64,000 bases of DNA from Desulfosarcina ovata subsp. ovata (GTDB taxonomy: Bacteria > Desulfobacterota > Desulfobacteria > Desulfobacterales > Desulfosarcinaceae), in contig NZ_AP021879.1 of NCBI RefSeq assembly GCF_009689005.1, positions 496,001 through 560,000 of the forward strand, read 5' to 3'. Both the position numbers and the translations under genes were made by a program. Shown here in pieces: positions 54,701-61,767 of the stretch (position 1 is its first letter; each line of letters begins with the position of its first letter). The notes under the pieces were generated by a model. That model had not been told where the DNA came from and searched no databases. It saw only the letters and a program-made list of their open reading frames with translations.

Positions 54701-55416
54701 TCGACACCGCCGGTTACCGCCATGTTGCTTTTGCCGGTATGCAGCTCCATCAGGGATAGATGGATGGCGCTGAGGCTGCTGGCGCAAGCCGCATCCACGA
54801 CGCAGTTGGTGCCGCCAAGGTTCAGTCGATTGCAGATCCGGCCCGCGACCACATTGCCCAGCAGTCCGGGAAAGGAGCTTTCCTGCCAGGGGACGTAACT
54901 ATCTGAAATTTCACTGATAATATCGAATTTCTGCTGGTCGCTGAGGCCTTTGTTGTCAAGGGCCCTGCGCCAGAAGGGGTGTCCCAGCCGCGATCCCAGC
55001 GAAATGACGAGTTCCTGGGTGCCAGTGACGCCGAGAATGACCGATGTGCCCTGTCGATCGAATTCGCGATTGTCCCCATACCCCGCATCCTGAAGGGCCA
55101 TTTTGGCACCGACGAGTCCTAACAACTGGGAGGTGTCGGTGGCCTCGATGGCCGCCGGGGGGATTCCGAATTCGGTCGGGTCAAACGGCAGGGTCGGCAG
55201 AAACCCACCTCGCTTGCAGTAGATATGGTCCTGCCGTTTGGGGTCTGGATCGAAGCAGGCGTTCAGTTGACCGTGGCTGGCCGGCGGATCGCTGATACAG
55301 TCAATCCCGTTGACAAGGGTCCGCCAATAGGCCTTCAGATTTTCCGATTGGGCAAACATGCCACCCATGCCAATAATAGCGATCAACGGATGCGCAGGCT
55401 TTTTTTCTTTTTTCAT
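48718..55416 (-). CDS. Iterative type I polyketide/lipid synthase: KS-AT-ACPx3-KR-DH (PfaA-like)
   Basis: 2232 residues. KS (about 8-465): VVDAACASSLS (Cys211), EAHGTGT (His346), GHAKAAAGAAG (His385). AT (about 578-880): FLFPGQGSQYPDMG and GHSYG (Ser678), with AAFHSPLV downstream, the malonyl-CoA type. A Pro/Ala-rich linker precedes three nearly identical ACPs, each with LGIDSIKRVEIL (phosphopantetheine Ser near 1176, 1277, 1378). KR (about 1650-1850): VVVVTGGARGVTA and SVSARTGNTGQCDYAM (Tyr). A PKS-type DH (about 1950-2220) has HVIGGRPVVP (HxxxGxxxxP) and LDGAFQ. No ER or thioesterase is fused; the PfaD-type gene at 56248 can supply ER. It would build a partly reduced acyl chain by repeated cycles. 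No ribosome-binding site is obvious before the ATG. Confidence 0.92.
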   Translation of the reverse strand: MKKEKKPAHPLIAIIGMGGMFAQSENLKAYWRTLVNGIDCISDPPASHGQLNACFDPDPKRQDHIYCKRGGFLPTLPFDPTEFGIPPAAIEATDTSQLLGLVGAKMALQDAGYGDNREFDRQGTSVILGVTGTQELVISLGSRLGHPFWRRALDNKGLSDQQKFDIISEISDSYVPWQESSFPGLLGNVVAGRICNRLNLGGTNCVVDAACASSLSAIHLSLMELHTGKSNMAVTGGVDTLNDIFMHMCFSKTGVLSHSGDARPFSSQADGTVLGEGIGILVLKRLADAERDGDRIYAVIRGIGSASDGKSQSIYAPLSDGQARALTEAYHNAGIGPETVDLIEAHGTGTRVGDGVEFSALRDVFSKISNGHRCALGSVKSMIGHAKAAAGAAGMIKATLALYHKVMPPTLKVGTPDPKLDIENSPFYLNTTARPWFKANGHPRRSGVSAFGFGGSNFHVVLEEYQPEKCEVAWDGSVELLAFSGADHRSIADHLTEFANQFADATDPVWPSRAARRLRADFNPDHPYRLVLVVDCRQDHKTIVDQLKSAVDTVGIGRTVLSPPQGLYYVAGDRTAGKLAFLFPGQGSQYPDMGRDLTNRFPEAMTAVQAASDAFDHDPPLWAMIFPQPALSDARHQQQADALRRTDVAQPAIGAISLAMLSVLDTFGVKPDVTCGHSYGELPALHAAGWIDRETLLRLSTLRGRLMAEAGSNKDAGTMLAVRAPINALEKLAASLPGVVLANLNSPEQGVLSGSKKAIEAAAEACKQKGYKSILLPVAAAFHSPLVQGAQAPFSEAVAKASFSPTAIPVYANLTASPYPEDPSQAADLLGRQLTSPVRFQQTIENLYAAGVRSFIEVGPKAVLSGLVRATLKTDDISVIALDRLAGKDTGMLDLAHTIGQLAALGGKPELTRWERALPEQRPHKMVIPLSGANYRSSRPSPPVSPAPKPADPIETKPLVRANVAPVQARSNTPINSPTSTKNAMPQKTPNDHPSTTPATPRQPAAAGMDDALAIVRKGLESIQSLHQQTAQTHQKFLETQAQAGRTLEAMMNSTRIFVESAMGGGIPATPDQPMFPQADRQPVAALTPATPNPATPVPQQAAPARAVASPVVSSPPVAASPSGEKETPPETGDGPADAIASTLIKIVAELTGYPEEMLGLEMDIEADLGIDSIKRVEILSAMEERMPHLPQVTPDMVGTLKTLGQIGDFLAAGGKLDKTGPVPAAVRNDALNPSSAADEAAIQSTLIKIVAELTGYPEEMLGLEMDIEADLGIDSIKRVEILSAMEERMPHLPQVTPDMVGTLKTLGQIGDFLAAGGPSDQAGPPAAVRNDTLNPSSAVDEAAIQSTLIKIVAELTGYPEEMLGLEMDIEADLGIDSIKRVEILSAMEERMPHLPQVTPDMVGTLKTLGQIGDFLAGTPAESETSCKPPETVPPAVSKAPPAETVISRQIVDIVSAPKMPGRPFSMDSDRTVVVVHGGTDLAAALVEQFHGKGIPARAIMAETVTGPEPFDEAGGVILCPDVPPEAAFMAAKNSAQALLSASQTGDALFAAITAMDGAFGFTGNAFPRPEQGALPGLAKTAGLEWEAVHCRAIDLSATIAADTSAAACLVVDELTTLSATDPIEIGLWQDRRITLTTVPAEIPEGSITLNNQDVVVVTGGARGVTAACALALARSTGACMALVGRSAAPAQIPDWLKGIEDEAGMKKAISVHGFAGLRPTPKELETAYRSYAASRAITGTLEAMQQAGVKTAYFSADVTHPASLQNALDAIRSQMGPITAIIHGAGVLHDRLIGDKTLNQFRDVYNTKVAGLQNLLSATKNDDLKYLTLFSSVSARTGNTGQCDYAMANEVLNKMARLEAQQRSDCRVTAINWGPWDGGMVTTSLKKAFGDMQIALIPVETGARMMVAEMKNAEASPVEVIIGSMLTTEMENTELASPSPLALLERRELNIERYPVLASHVIGGRPVVPFALISEWIGHGALKENPGYALHGIDDFRLLSGIRIEQGDKLVRLMAGKATKNGDAWQVDVELRNGVKNGKDVIHSRAKALLVDHFPEAPTFSGNGKNGSHPYPRDLKQIYGDILFHGERLRAIQSIDDYSDHGMTARLVAAPKPEAWMQDPIHERWTADPMVLDGAFQMAIVWCFEQTGKVCLPSYARAYRQYRSVFPSSGVSTVMQVTAHHSRKMVADFTFLDEDNQVVATLSGYEATIDQALMHAFKNNGLPSVINGDHS
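51179..52010. repeat. Three tandem ACP-coding repeats, unit about 306-309 bp
   Basis: The block beginning GATCTGTCCGAGGGTTTTCA occurs at 51181, 51487 and 51796, and the following 200 bp are almost identical at DNA level. The linkers also carry copies (CTTCGTC, CTGCAGAAGACGG). Such near-identity implies recent duplication or ongoing gene conversion. Confidence 0.9.
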
Positions 55417-55575
55417 TTCAAAATATTAAGATCGGGTTAGGGTAATGGGGTTGGGCAGGGGGACGCCCCTTTCAAAACGTTTTTTGTTGCATGGCAGCCA
55501 CCCGGATGATGAATCAGGGGCCAAATATAGATCATTGACCGTTAAATTACAAGAGATTGACATGGATGATTTTAC

Positions 55576-55595
55576 TTGTTAGATCGATATAACAA
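55576..55595. promoter_or_regulatory. Candidate operator dyad in the synthase/regulator divergent region
   Basis: TTGTTAGATCGATATAACAA is an inverted repeat (TTGTTA-N8-TAACAA). It lies 19 bp upstream of the regulator start and overlaps the -10 of a possible promoter, TTGACA (55557-55562) - 17 bp - TAGATC (55580-55585). Position and symmetry suggest autoregulation by the product of the 55614 gene. Confidence 0.45.
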
Positions 55596-55613
55596 CATGA
55601 CAGGCTAATCTCC

Positions 55614-56186
55614 ATGATTCATTACTATACCAATCGGGAAATCTCCGAAAAACTTGAAATCAACCTGGCCCGCTGGAAGCGTTGGTCAAGATCGTTTCTG
55701 CCACCGGATCCGCTGGGTGGCATGCAGTCGGGCTATGCGCGCCAGTATGTTTACAAGGATTTGTTCAAGGTTTTTCTGGGTGGGCATCTGCTTTCCCACC
55801 TGAAACTGAGCGTTGCCGAAAGCCAGCAGGTGATTGAGGATTTAACCCCATGGCTGAAAAGATGGGGATTTTTAGATCTGAAGACCAATGGATCCAAAGG
55901 GGCGACGGAGCAGTATCGGGCTGCCATGGATTACATACGGGTCTTTTTTCATGCATTGCCGGAAAGTGGCCCGAAGGCAGTCATCGGTTTTCGATACCTG
56001 GTTCAGCAAATTGTGGACGTACAGCAAGAGACCGTGGAAAATCGGCGGTATCTGACCCAGAGAATCGAAGAAACCCTCATCCATGGGGATGCGGCAGAAA
56101 CAAATTCTTTTTATGCGCATCCGGGCGTCCACATGCTCAACCTTTCCGCCCTCGCCGGCCGGTTGGTTCAGCGGTTGCGTGGATAG
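55614..56186 (+). CDS. MerR-like DNA-binding regulator of the synthase locus
   Basis: 190 residues. The N-terminus (MIHYYTNREISEKLEINLAR, WKRWSRSFLPP, YARQYVYKDLFKVFLGGHLL) has a MerR-like winged helix pattern with helices for DNA reading and a Tyr/Arg-rich wing. The rest is helical (QQIVDVQQETVENRRYLTQR) and could dimerise. It carries no metal-binding Cys. Divergent to the PKS gene and convergent with the PfaD gene, it probably controls the locus and itself. The exact family is uncertain. Confidence 0.65.
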   Translation: MIHYYTNREISEKLEINLARWKRWSRSFLPPDPLGGMQSGYARQYVYKDLFKVFLGGHLLSHLKLSVAESQQVIEDLTPWLKRWGFLDLKTNGSKGATEQYRAAMDYIRVFFHALPESGPKAVIGFRYLVQQIVDVQQETVENRRYLTQRIEETLIHGDAAETNSFYAHPGVHMLNLSALAGRLVQRLRG

Positions 56187-56247
56187 CCGTCTGAATGAAG
56201 ACTTCTTGAACATGGGGATTTCCCGGAAAAACGAGGCAAGCCGCTTT

Positions 56248-57876
56248 TTACGAGACCGTCAAGCGTTGAATGTCTTCCTCGTTGACAGGATCGAGAAGCC
56301 GGTAAATCGACGGGATACGGATGCCCTGGTTTTTTAAACCGGCCAGGCGGGTCATCACCGCGGCACCGTAAAGCAGGTTTATGGCCACACCGACAGTGGT
56401 GCGCTTTTCCGGCGCTTCCAGGTAACTGCCATTGACCCACTCATTGAAAGCACCCATGGCCGGTCCGCACCAGATCTGGTAATCGATGGCCCGGTCGGCG
56501 GCACCATGCTTGGCCCACAGGGAGGCCCGCCCCAGATAGGACCTGAACACCAGCGCCATTTGATGCTTGGGATCTTTTTCCGCCCGTTCGACCTGGCTTT
56601 GATCGCGCTGCATGAAAAAGGTGCGCGTGTTGGCCCATTCCTGTTCAAACGTGCATTTCAAAAACGAGCCCTCGACCAGTTTGCGCTGGTCCTGCGGCAC
56701 TTCGTCAAAACGGTCGTAAGTCCGATAGATCTCATATAATTTGGCTCCCCGCATGGAAAACATGGTTCCCCGTTTGAGCACCTGGACCTTGACGCCCATC
56801 TCGAACATGTCCGCTGCCGGGGCCATGGTGATATCGGCCTGACGGGCTTCGGCCAGCATTTTTTTAACCAATGGCGAAGTGTCCGCTTCGACGCAGGACT
56901 GGTTGATCGAACCGGTCAAAATCCAGGCTGCCCCCATGGCAAAGGCCGCAGCTGCCGATTCGGGGGTGGCGATGCCACCGGCAAGCCCGACCCGGAGAGG
57001 GACATCAAAGGCATGCTGCGCGGCGATTTCATCCCGCAGGGCCGTGAGGGTGGGGAAAAGACAAAGCGCCGGGCGATTGTCGGTGTGTCCGCCCGAGTCG
57101 GCTTCGGCAGTCAGGTCCTGGGCCATGGGGATCTTTCGCGCCAGTTCCGCCTGTTCAGCGGTGATGTTGCCGTTTTCGAGCAGGCGCTGCAGGTGCTTTT
57201 CCGCAGGTGGCGAAAAAAACTTGCGGGCCACCTCTTCGCGGGAAACCTTGGCAATGATTCGGTTGGGGCAGACAATCCGTCCCTCTGCATCACGATGAAT
57301 GCCATGCAGGCGAAATTGCACCAGGGGGGTGGTCAGGTCCAGATAGGCGGAGGCCGAAACCAGGCGAACGCCTTTGGCGATGTAAAGGTCCACGGTTTTC
57401 TGTTCCAGGGCCATGTCGTTCGGGCTGTGGATCAGGTTGAAACCATGGGGAATATTGCCGAGATGCGCCTGCAGGGTGTCAATGGCCGCCTCGATTTGGT
57501 CGATGGAGAGTCCGCCGGCACCGAAAAAACCGATCATACCGGCCCGTCCGGCAGCCTCCACCATGGCCGTGGAGGTGATGCCGTTGGCCATGGCACCGCA
57601 GATGTAGGCGAATTTGAGTCCATGATCGGCTTTGAAGCCCGGGTCACCGAGCGACGCCGGTGAAAAGACCGGCAACCAGCCCAACAAGGGATAGGTGTCC
57701 GGGTCACCGGTGGATTGCGCTGACAGCGTGGCGATACCATCCTGCACCACACCTGGCATGCCGCCGACGTCAACCACAAAAAGCGGTCTGGAAAGATCAC
57801 GAAGGGCCTGACGCCATGCGGCGTTTCCGGTCCCCGGCAGTTGACGCTCCGCTTTCCAGCAGCCGTAATTGATCAT
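56248..57876 (-). CDS. pfaD: PfaD-family trans-acting enoyl reductase
   Basis: 542 residues. It is a TIM-barrel FMN oxidoreductase of the 2-nitropropane dioxygenase superfamily in the PfaD branch: LFVVDVGGMPGVVQDG, YICGAMANGITSTAMVEAAG, MIGFFGAGGLSIDQIEAAID, GFNLIHSPND, RVGLAGGIATPESAAAAFAM and AAWILTGSINQSCVEA. The C-terminal PfaD-specific region follows (KRGTMFSMRGAKLYEIYRTY, YQIWCGPAMGAFNEW). PfaD supplies double-bond reduction to Pfa-type synthases that lack a cis ER, which fits the KS-AT-ACP-KR-DH neighbour. It lies on the same strand as the synthase but upstream, beyond the divergent regulator. Confidence 0.92.
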   Translation of the reverse strand: MINYGCWKAERQLPGTGNAAWRQALRDLSRPLFVVDVGGMPGVVQDGIATLSAQSTGDPDTYPLLGWLPVFSPASLGDPGFKADHGLKFAYICGAMANGITSTAMVEAAGRAGMIGFFGAGGLSIDQIEAAIDTLQAHLGNIPHGFNLIHSPNDMALEQKTVDLYIAKGVRLVSASAYLDLTTPLVQFRLHGIHRDAEGRIVCPNRIIAKVSREEVARKFFSPPAEKHLQRLLENGNITAEQAELARKIPMAQDLTAEADSGGHTDNRPALCLFPTLTALRDEIAAQHAFDVPLRVGLAGGIATPESAAAAFAMGAAWILTGSINQSCVEADTSPLVKKMLAEARQADITMAPAADMFEMGVKVQVLKRGTMFSMRGAKLYEIYRTYDRFDEVPQDQRKLVEGSFLKCTFEQEWANTRTFFMQRDQSQVERAEKDPKHQMALVFRSYLGRASLWAKHGAADRAIDYQIWCGPAMGAFNEWVNGSYLEAPEKRTTVGVAINLLYGAAVMTRLAGLKNQGIRIPSIYRLLDPVNEEDIQRLTVS

Positions 57877-57905
57877 TTGCGCGTCCTATGGGAATCATTT
57901 TTTAA

Positions 57906-57926
57906 CGGGCTTCTTACGAATCCGTC
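57906..57926. repeat. Solo end of the GACGGATTCGTAAGAA palindromic family
   Basis: CGGGCTTCTTACGAATCCGT begins here and GTC follows. Read on the minus strand it equals the left end of the 47885-48007 element over 21 bp. No matching partner arm follows within 150 bp, so this is a half element just upstream of the PfaD gene start. Confidence 0.75.
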
Positions 57927-58032
57927 ATTCTTTACGCTGTGGTCCGCTCATTAGCCAACCTGGGCGCCCCTGTCAAGCCGATGCCCGAACAGTCTGCTAA
58001 AAGGCGACGACGGCAGACGGTTTGCCCCCAGT

Positions 58033-58812
58033 TCATGGGGTTGCCGAGGCCACCTTCGCCATCACCACTGACACCGCGCCTTGCACGGCCGCATTATCCG
58101 GTAGTGAATCGGCAATCACACGCAGGTCACCACGCTTTCCCGCCTGAACCAGGGTCTCTATAAACTGAATGTCGAACACCCAGCTGAGTTGCAGCAATTT
58201 AAAATCGTTGATGCTCCGCATATGCTGAAACTTGGCCATGCGGTGCTGGCCGATGGCATCGATGATGGCGTCCGAGCAAGCCGGGGTATCGGCCAGGTAC
58301 TGGACGATGGCCGGTTCGGGAACCTGGTCGTGCCGATAATAGTCGGCAAAAACCTTCCAGATGTCCAGCTTGTCGGCATCCCGGATCAGGCGCATGAACA
58401 GCGTGGTTTCCGCCGGTTTGTTGCCGGGCAGGGCCGGGGCGTTGTGGAAGCGGATGGCATCCAGGAGCAGTGCCCGACGATCGCCGTCCAGCCGGTCAAG
58501 AACGTTGGCGGTTTCCAGTACCTTTACGCCCAATGCCGCGTGGTTTACGGACTTATGATCATTGAAGGTGCCAAATCGTTGGTATTGCTCAAAACGGCCC
58601 ACATCGTGAAAAAGCCCCACGGCCTCGGCCATGCGCTGCTGCCGCTCGGTCATGCCGATGGACCGGGCCAAATGGCAGATGTTTTCACAGACCCGTGCCG
58701 TATGGTCGATTTTAAGCGTATGCGGTCCGTCCGCCTCCGCGTCACCGGTCAGAAAATCGTGACTGTAAGTGTGAAACCAACTTTTCAGATGAATCAGTTG
58801 ATCGTTCAACAT
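58033..58812 (-). CDS. HD-domain phosphohydrolase-like protein
   Basis: 259 residues. The HD-domain metal ligands are in KIDHTARVCENICHLAR, AVGLFHDVGRFEQY (HD pair) and FMRLIRDADKLDIW (Asp). AIRFHNAP may add a ligand. There is no nearby GYP motif, so it is not obviously a c-di-GMP phosphodiesterase; nucleotide phosphohydrolase activity is possible. It is the last of three co-directional genes (Xaa-Pro peptidase, recombinase, HD protein) with 3-9 bp gaps, so cotranscription is likely. Confidence 0.82.
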   Translation of the reverse strand: MLNDQLIHLKSWFHTYSHDFLTGDAEADGPHTLKIDHTARVCENICHLARSIGMTERQQRMAEAVGLFHDVGRFEQYQRFGTFNDHKSVNHAALGVKVLETANVLDRLDGDRRALLLDAIRFHNAPALPGNKPAETTLFMRLIRDADKLDIWKVFADYYRHDQVPEPAIVQYLADTPACSDAIIDAIGQHRMAKFQHMRSINDFKLLQLSWVFDIQFIETLVQAGKRGDLRVIADSLPDNAAVQGAVSVVMAKVASATP

Positions 58813-58821
58813 GGGTGTGAT

Positions 58822-59727
58822 CTATCCTCGTGGATGATATTTTTTATGGGCGGCCAGCAGCTGCCTTTGAGCCACATGTGTATAAATCTGGGTGGTGGCG
58901 ATATCGGCGTGGCCCAGCATCATCTGAACCGCCCGCAGATCAGCGCCGCCTTCCAGTAAATGGGTAGCAAAAGAGTGCCTTAGGCTGTGAGGGGTAATCT
59001 TTTGCTTTAACCCGCATTGGCGCCCATAGCGGCCGATCAGATACCAGAATCCCTGGCGGGTCATGGCACTGCCCCGCCGGGTGACAAACAGCGCGCTGCA
59101 GGTTCGCGCTTTGAGCAATACCGGCCTGGCATGCGCCAGATAGTTGCGGATTGCCGCCAGGGCCACCCGGCCGACCGGAACGATCCGTTCTCTGGACCCC
59201 TTGCCGAACACGCGCACGAAACCGGCGTCCAGGTTGACGGCGTTGATTTCCATCCCGATCAGCTCGGAAACCCGCAACCCGGCGCCGTAAAGCATCTCGA
59301 GCATGGCGGTGTCGCGCAGCCCCTCGGGTTTGGCGGAGTCCGGCGCGCTCAACAGGGCCTCCACGTCGGCCACCGTCAGCACATCGGGAAGCTGCAGGCC
59401 GGTCTTGGGTAGATCGATCCGCTGGGCCGGATTTTGATCGATGATTTTTTCTTGGGTCAGAAACTTGAAAAAACCCCGCAGGCTGACCAGGTGCCGGGCC
59501 CGGGAACGGGCACCCAACCCAGCTTGGCGAAGCTCGATCAGGTATTTCAGAACCATGGCGGTGTCGATGCGGCCAACCGAAGCGATTTGTTGCTGCTCAA
59601 TAAACCGGCCGAAACGCACCAAATCCGTCGTGTATGCGGAAATGGTTTTTTTGCTGAGCCCTTTTTCAACGGTCAGAAAGGCCAGGTACTGTTCCACCCG
59701 CTGGTCGTAATCGCCACCCGCCACCAT
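58822..59727 (-). CDS. xerD: Tyrosine recombinase XerC/XerD
   Basis: 301 residues, normal for Xer proteins. The N-terminal core-binding domain (YLAFLTVEKGLSKKTISAY) is followed by the catalytic domain with Arg in GAGLRVSELIG, the HxxR motif HSLRHSFATHLLEGG, His in LGHADIATTQIYTHV, and the nucleophile Tyr in the last motif. It would resolve chromosome dimers at dif, with FtsK and a second Xer or alone. The lack of phage or integron neighbours and the housekeeping context argue for XerD rather than an element-borne integrase. Confidence 0.92.
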   Translation of the reverse strand: MVAGGDYDQRVEQYLAFLTVEKGLSKKTISAYTTDLVRFGRFIEQQQIASVGRIDTAMVLKYLIELRQAGLGARSRARHLVSLRGFFKFLTQEKIIDQNPAQRIDLPKTGLQLPDVLTVADVEALLSAPDSAKPEGLRDTAMLEMLYGAGLRVSELIGMEINAVNLDAGFVRVFGKGSRERIVPVGRVALAAIRNYLAHARPVLLKARTCSALFVTRRGSAMTRQGFWYLIGRYGRQCGLKQKITPHSLRHSFATHLLEGGADLRAVQMMLGHADIATTQIYTHVAQRQLLAAHKKYHPRG

Positions 59728-59730
59728 GGA

Positions 59731-60849
59731 TTAAATCTTCAGGATCGGATCAAAGGGGGCCGGGTCGTTGAGTACCCGGGCACCGTCCTCAGCGACCACG
59801 ACCTGGTTTTCCATGCGGATGCCTCCCCATCCGGGCAGGTAGATTCCCGGTTCCACGGTGACGATCATGCCGGTCTCCAGGCGTTCATCCTTGATGGGAC
59901 TCAAGCGCGGTGATTCATGGACGGCCAGGCCGGTGCCATGCCCCAAACTGTGTCCGAATCGGTCGACGAATCCGCTGCTGTGGATATAATCCCTGGCGAC
60001 CCGGTCTACATCCATGCCGCTGGCGCCGGCACGGATGGCGGCAGTGGCCTTGTCACGGGCGGTGACCACGGTATCGAACACTTTTCTGAACCGGTCATCC
60101 GGCTGACCCATGACCACGGTACGGGTGGTGTCGGAACAATATTCGTTAAGGCGGGCCCCCCAGTCGAAAAGGATCGGCTCACCGGTGCTCAGTGGCCGAT
60201 CCGTGGGAATGGCGTGGGGCAGGGCGCTGTTGGGACCCGAGGCGACGATTACCGGGAAGGATAGGCCCTGGGCACCGGCTTCGCGCATGGCCTTTTCCAT
60301 GGACCAGGCCACCTGCTTTTCGGTCAATCCCGGTCGAAGACCGTCCAGTACCTGCACGAATGCCTTCTCGGCCAACCGCAGGGCGCTCACCGTGCGCGCC
60401 ACCTCATCGTCGCTTTTGATTTTGCGCAGATTTTCAATCAGGTTTTCCGTCGGCACCAGTTCCATCGGCGGACTCACGGTGTTGAGGGCCTTGGCAAACG
60501 CGGCGTACTGCTTGTGGGACAAGCGCGCGCTTTCAAACCCCATCCGACGGATGCCCAGCGAATCGGCAATTCCGGGCAGTTCCTGCTCAAGGCCTTTTTT
60601 ATAAATGACAACCTCATACCCGGCGGCTTCGCTTTTGGCCTGCAGGTCGTAACGGCTGTCCGTGGCCAGCACCAGACGGGTAGGGGTGATGATCAGCACA
60701 CCGGCGGATTCGTCAAACTGGGTATCCTCACCGGTAAAACCACTCAGGTAAAAGCGGTTTTCCTGAACGGAAACCATCAGGCCATCCAAATCGTTTTTCG
60801 CCAGTGCGGCTCTGGTTTTCTCGATACGATTGGAAATAATGGGGGTCAC
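59731..60849 (-). CDS. Xaa-Pro aminopeptidase/dipeptidase, M24 family
   Basis: 372 residues from the GTG at 60849 (AAAGGAG six bases upstream); an upstream ATG at 60924 lacks a site. A creatinase-like N-terminal domain precedes the pita-bread fold. Metal ligands: Asp in ILFDWGARLNEYCSDTTRT (two), His in RFGHSLGHGTGLAVHE, Glu in MIVTVEPGIYLPG and Glu in GIRMENQVVV. It removes N-terminal residues before proline in the cytoplasm. It is the first gene of the three-gene unit with xerD and the HD protein. Confidence 0.9.
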   Translation of the reverse strand: MTPIISNRIEKTRAALAKNDLDGLMVSVQENRFYLSGFTGEDTQFDESAGVLIITPTRLVLATDSRYDLQAKSEAAGYEVVIYKKGLEQELPGIADSLGIRRMGFESARLSHKQYAAFAKALNTVSPPMELVPTENLIENLRKIKSDDEVARTVSALRLAEKAFVQVLDGLRPGLTEKQVAWSMEKAMREAGAQGLSFPVIVASGPNSALPHAIPTDRPLSTGEPILFDWGARLNEYCSDTTRTVVMGQPDDRFRKVFDTVVTARDKATAAIRAGASGMDVDRVARDYIHSSGFVDRFGHSLGHGTGLAVHESPRLSPIKDERLETGMIVTVEPGIYLPGWGGIRMENQVVVAEDGARVLNDPAPFDPILKI

Positions 60850-61094
60850 CTTTTTCTCCTTTGCATTGGCTGGCCTGCTTTTACGCAATCCATTGACAGG
60901 CCTGTTCCTCTTTATTATGATCAAAGCGACTTTTCAAGCCACGCCCGTATAATTCATCCACCTTCACGCTTTCTATAGTGTTTAAGATAATGTTTTTTGT
61001 AATGTTCATACCCATCGTCAGATTGATCAGGTTTTGTACGGGAAACCCCTTTTTTGTTTTAGATAAACATGTACTTAGTTGAAAGGATTGTGAC

Positions 61095-61751
61095 ATGACC
61101 CATAACGTTGGAGTGCTGCTTTCCGGTTGCGGGGTGTTCGACGGTTCGGAAATCCATGAAGCGGTGTTGACCCTGCTTTTTTTGGACCGGGCCGGTGCGA
61201 CGGTTCAGTGCATGGCACCGGATGCAGAGCAGTTGCATGTGATCGATCACCTGACCCAGACGCCCAGTGAAGAATCGCGGAATGTCCTGGTCGAATCGGC
61301 GCGTATCGCCAGGGGCGAAATCAAGGGTGTGGCCGCCGTTGGTGCGGATGATATCGATGCTCTGATCATTCCCGGTGGGTTCGGTGCGGCAAAAAACCTC
61401 AGCGACTTCGCTGTAAACGGACCGGAGGCAACGGTTCATCCCGACGTACAGCGCCTGCTCGATGAGATGGTTGCCAAATCCAAACCCATTGGGGCGATCT
61501 GCATTGCCCCGGCCACCCTGACCCGTGCCCTGGGAAGCCATTCGCCCCAGGTCACCATCGGCAATGATGTGGGCACGGCAGCGGCGATCCAGGCCATGGG
61601 CGGCACGCACAAGGAATGCCGGGTTGACCAGATCTGTGTGGATGAAGCCAACCGGCTGGTGACCACACCGGCCTACATGCTTGGGCCCGGCATTAAGGAT
61701 GTGGCCATCGGTATCGAAAAGCTGGTCGAAAAAGTGCTCTCCCTATGCTGA
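61095..61751 (+). CDS. elbB: ElbB, DJ-1/PfpI-superfamily glyoxalase-like protein
   Basis: 218 residues. MTHNVGVLLSGCGVFDGSEI with HEAV at the start is specific to ElbB (isoprenoid-biosynthesis-associated protein). DALIIPGGFGAAKNLSDFA and the nucleophile Cys in KPIGAICIAPATL follow the DJ-1 superfamily pattern. Glyoxalase III-like activity has been reported for ElbB, but the physiological role is not settled. GAAAGGA lies upstream of the ATG. It is 16 bp upstream of the aldehyde oxidoreductase gene, so the two may be an operon for aldehyde handling. Confidence 0.9.
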   Translation: MTHNVGVLLSGCGVFDGSEIHEAVLTLLFLDRAGATVQCMAPDAEQLHVIDHLTQTPSEESRNVLVESARIARGEIKGVAAVGADDIDALIIPGGFGAAKNLSDFAVNGPEATVHPDVQRLLDEMVAKSKPIGAICIAPATLTRALGSHSPQVTIGNDVGTAAAIQAMGGTHKECRVDQICVDEANRLVTTPAYMLGPGIKDVAIGIEKLVEKVLSLC

Positions 61752-61767
61752 AGATGGATGTTATCCG

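Noticed and set aside
57990-58017. Hairpin GTCTGC...GCAGAC as a terminator of the HD-domain gene
   Set aside because: Stem is short, the loop is large and no T-run follows on the minus strand; too weak to list.
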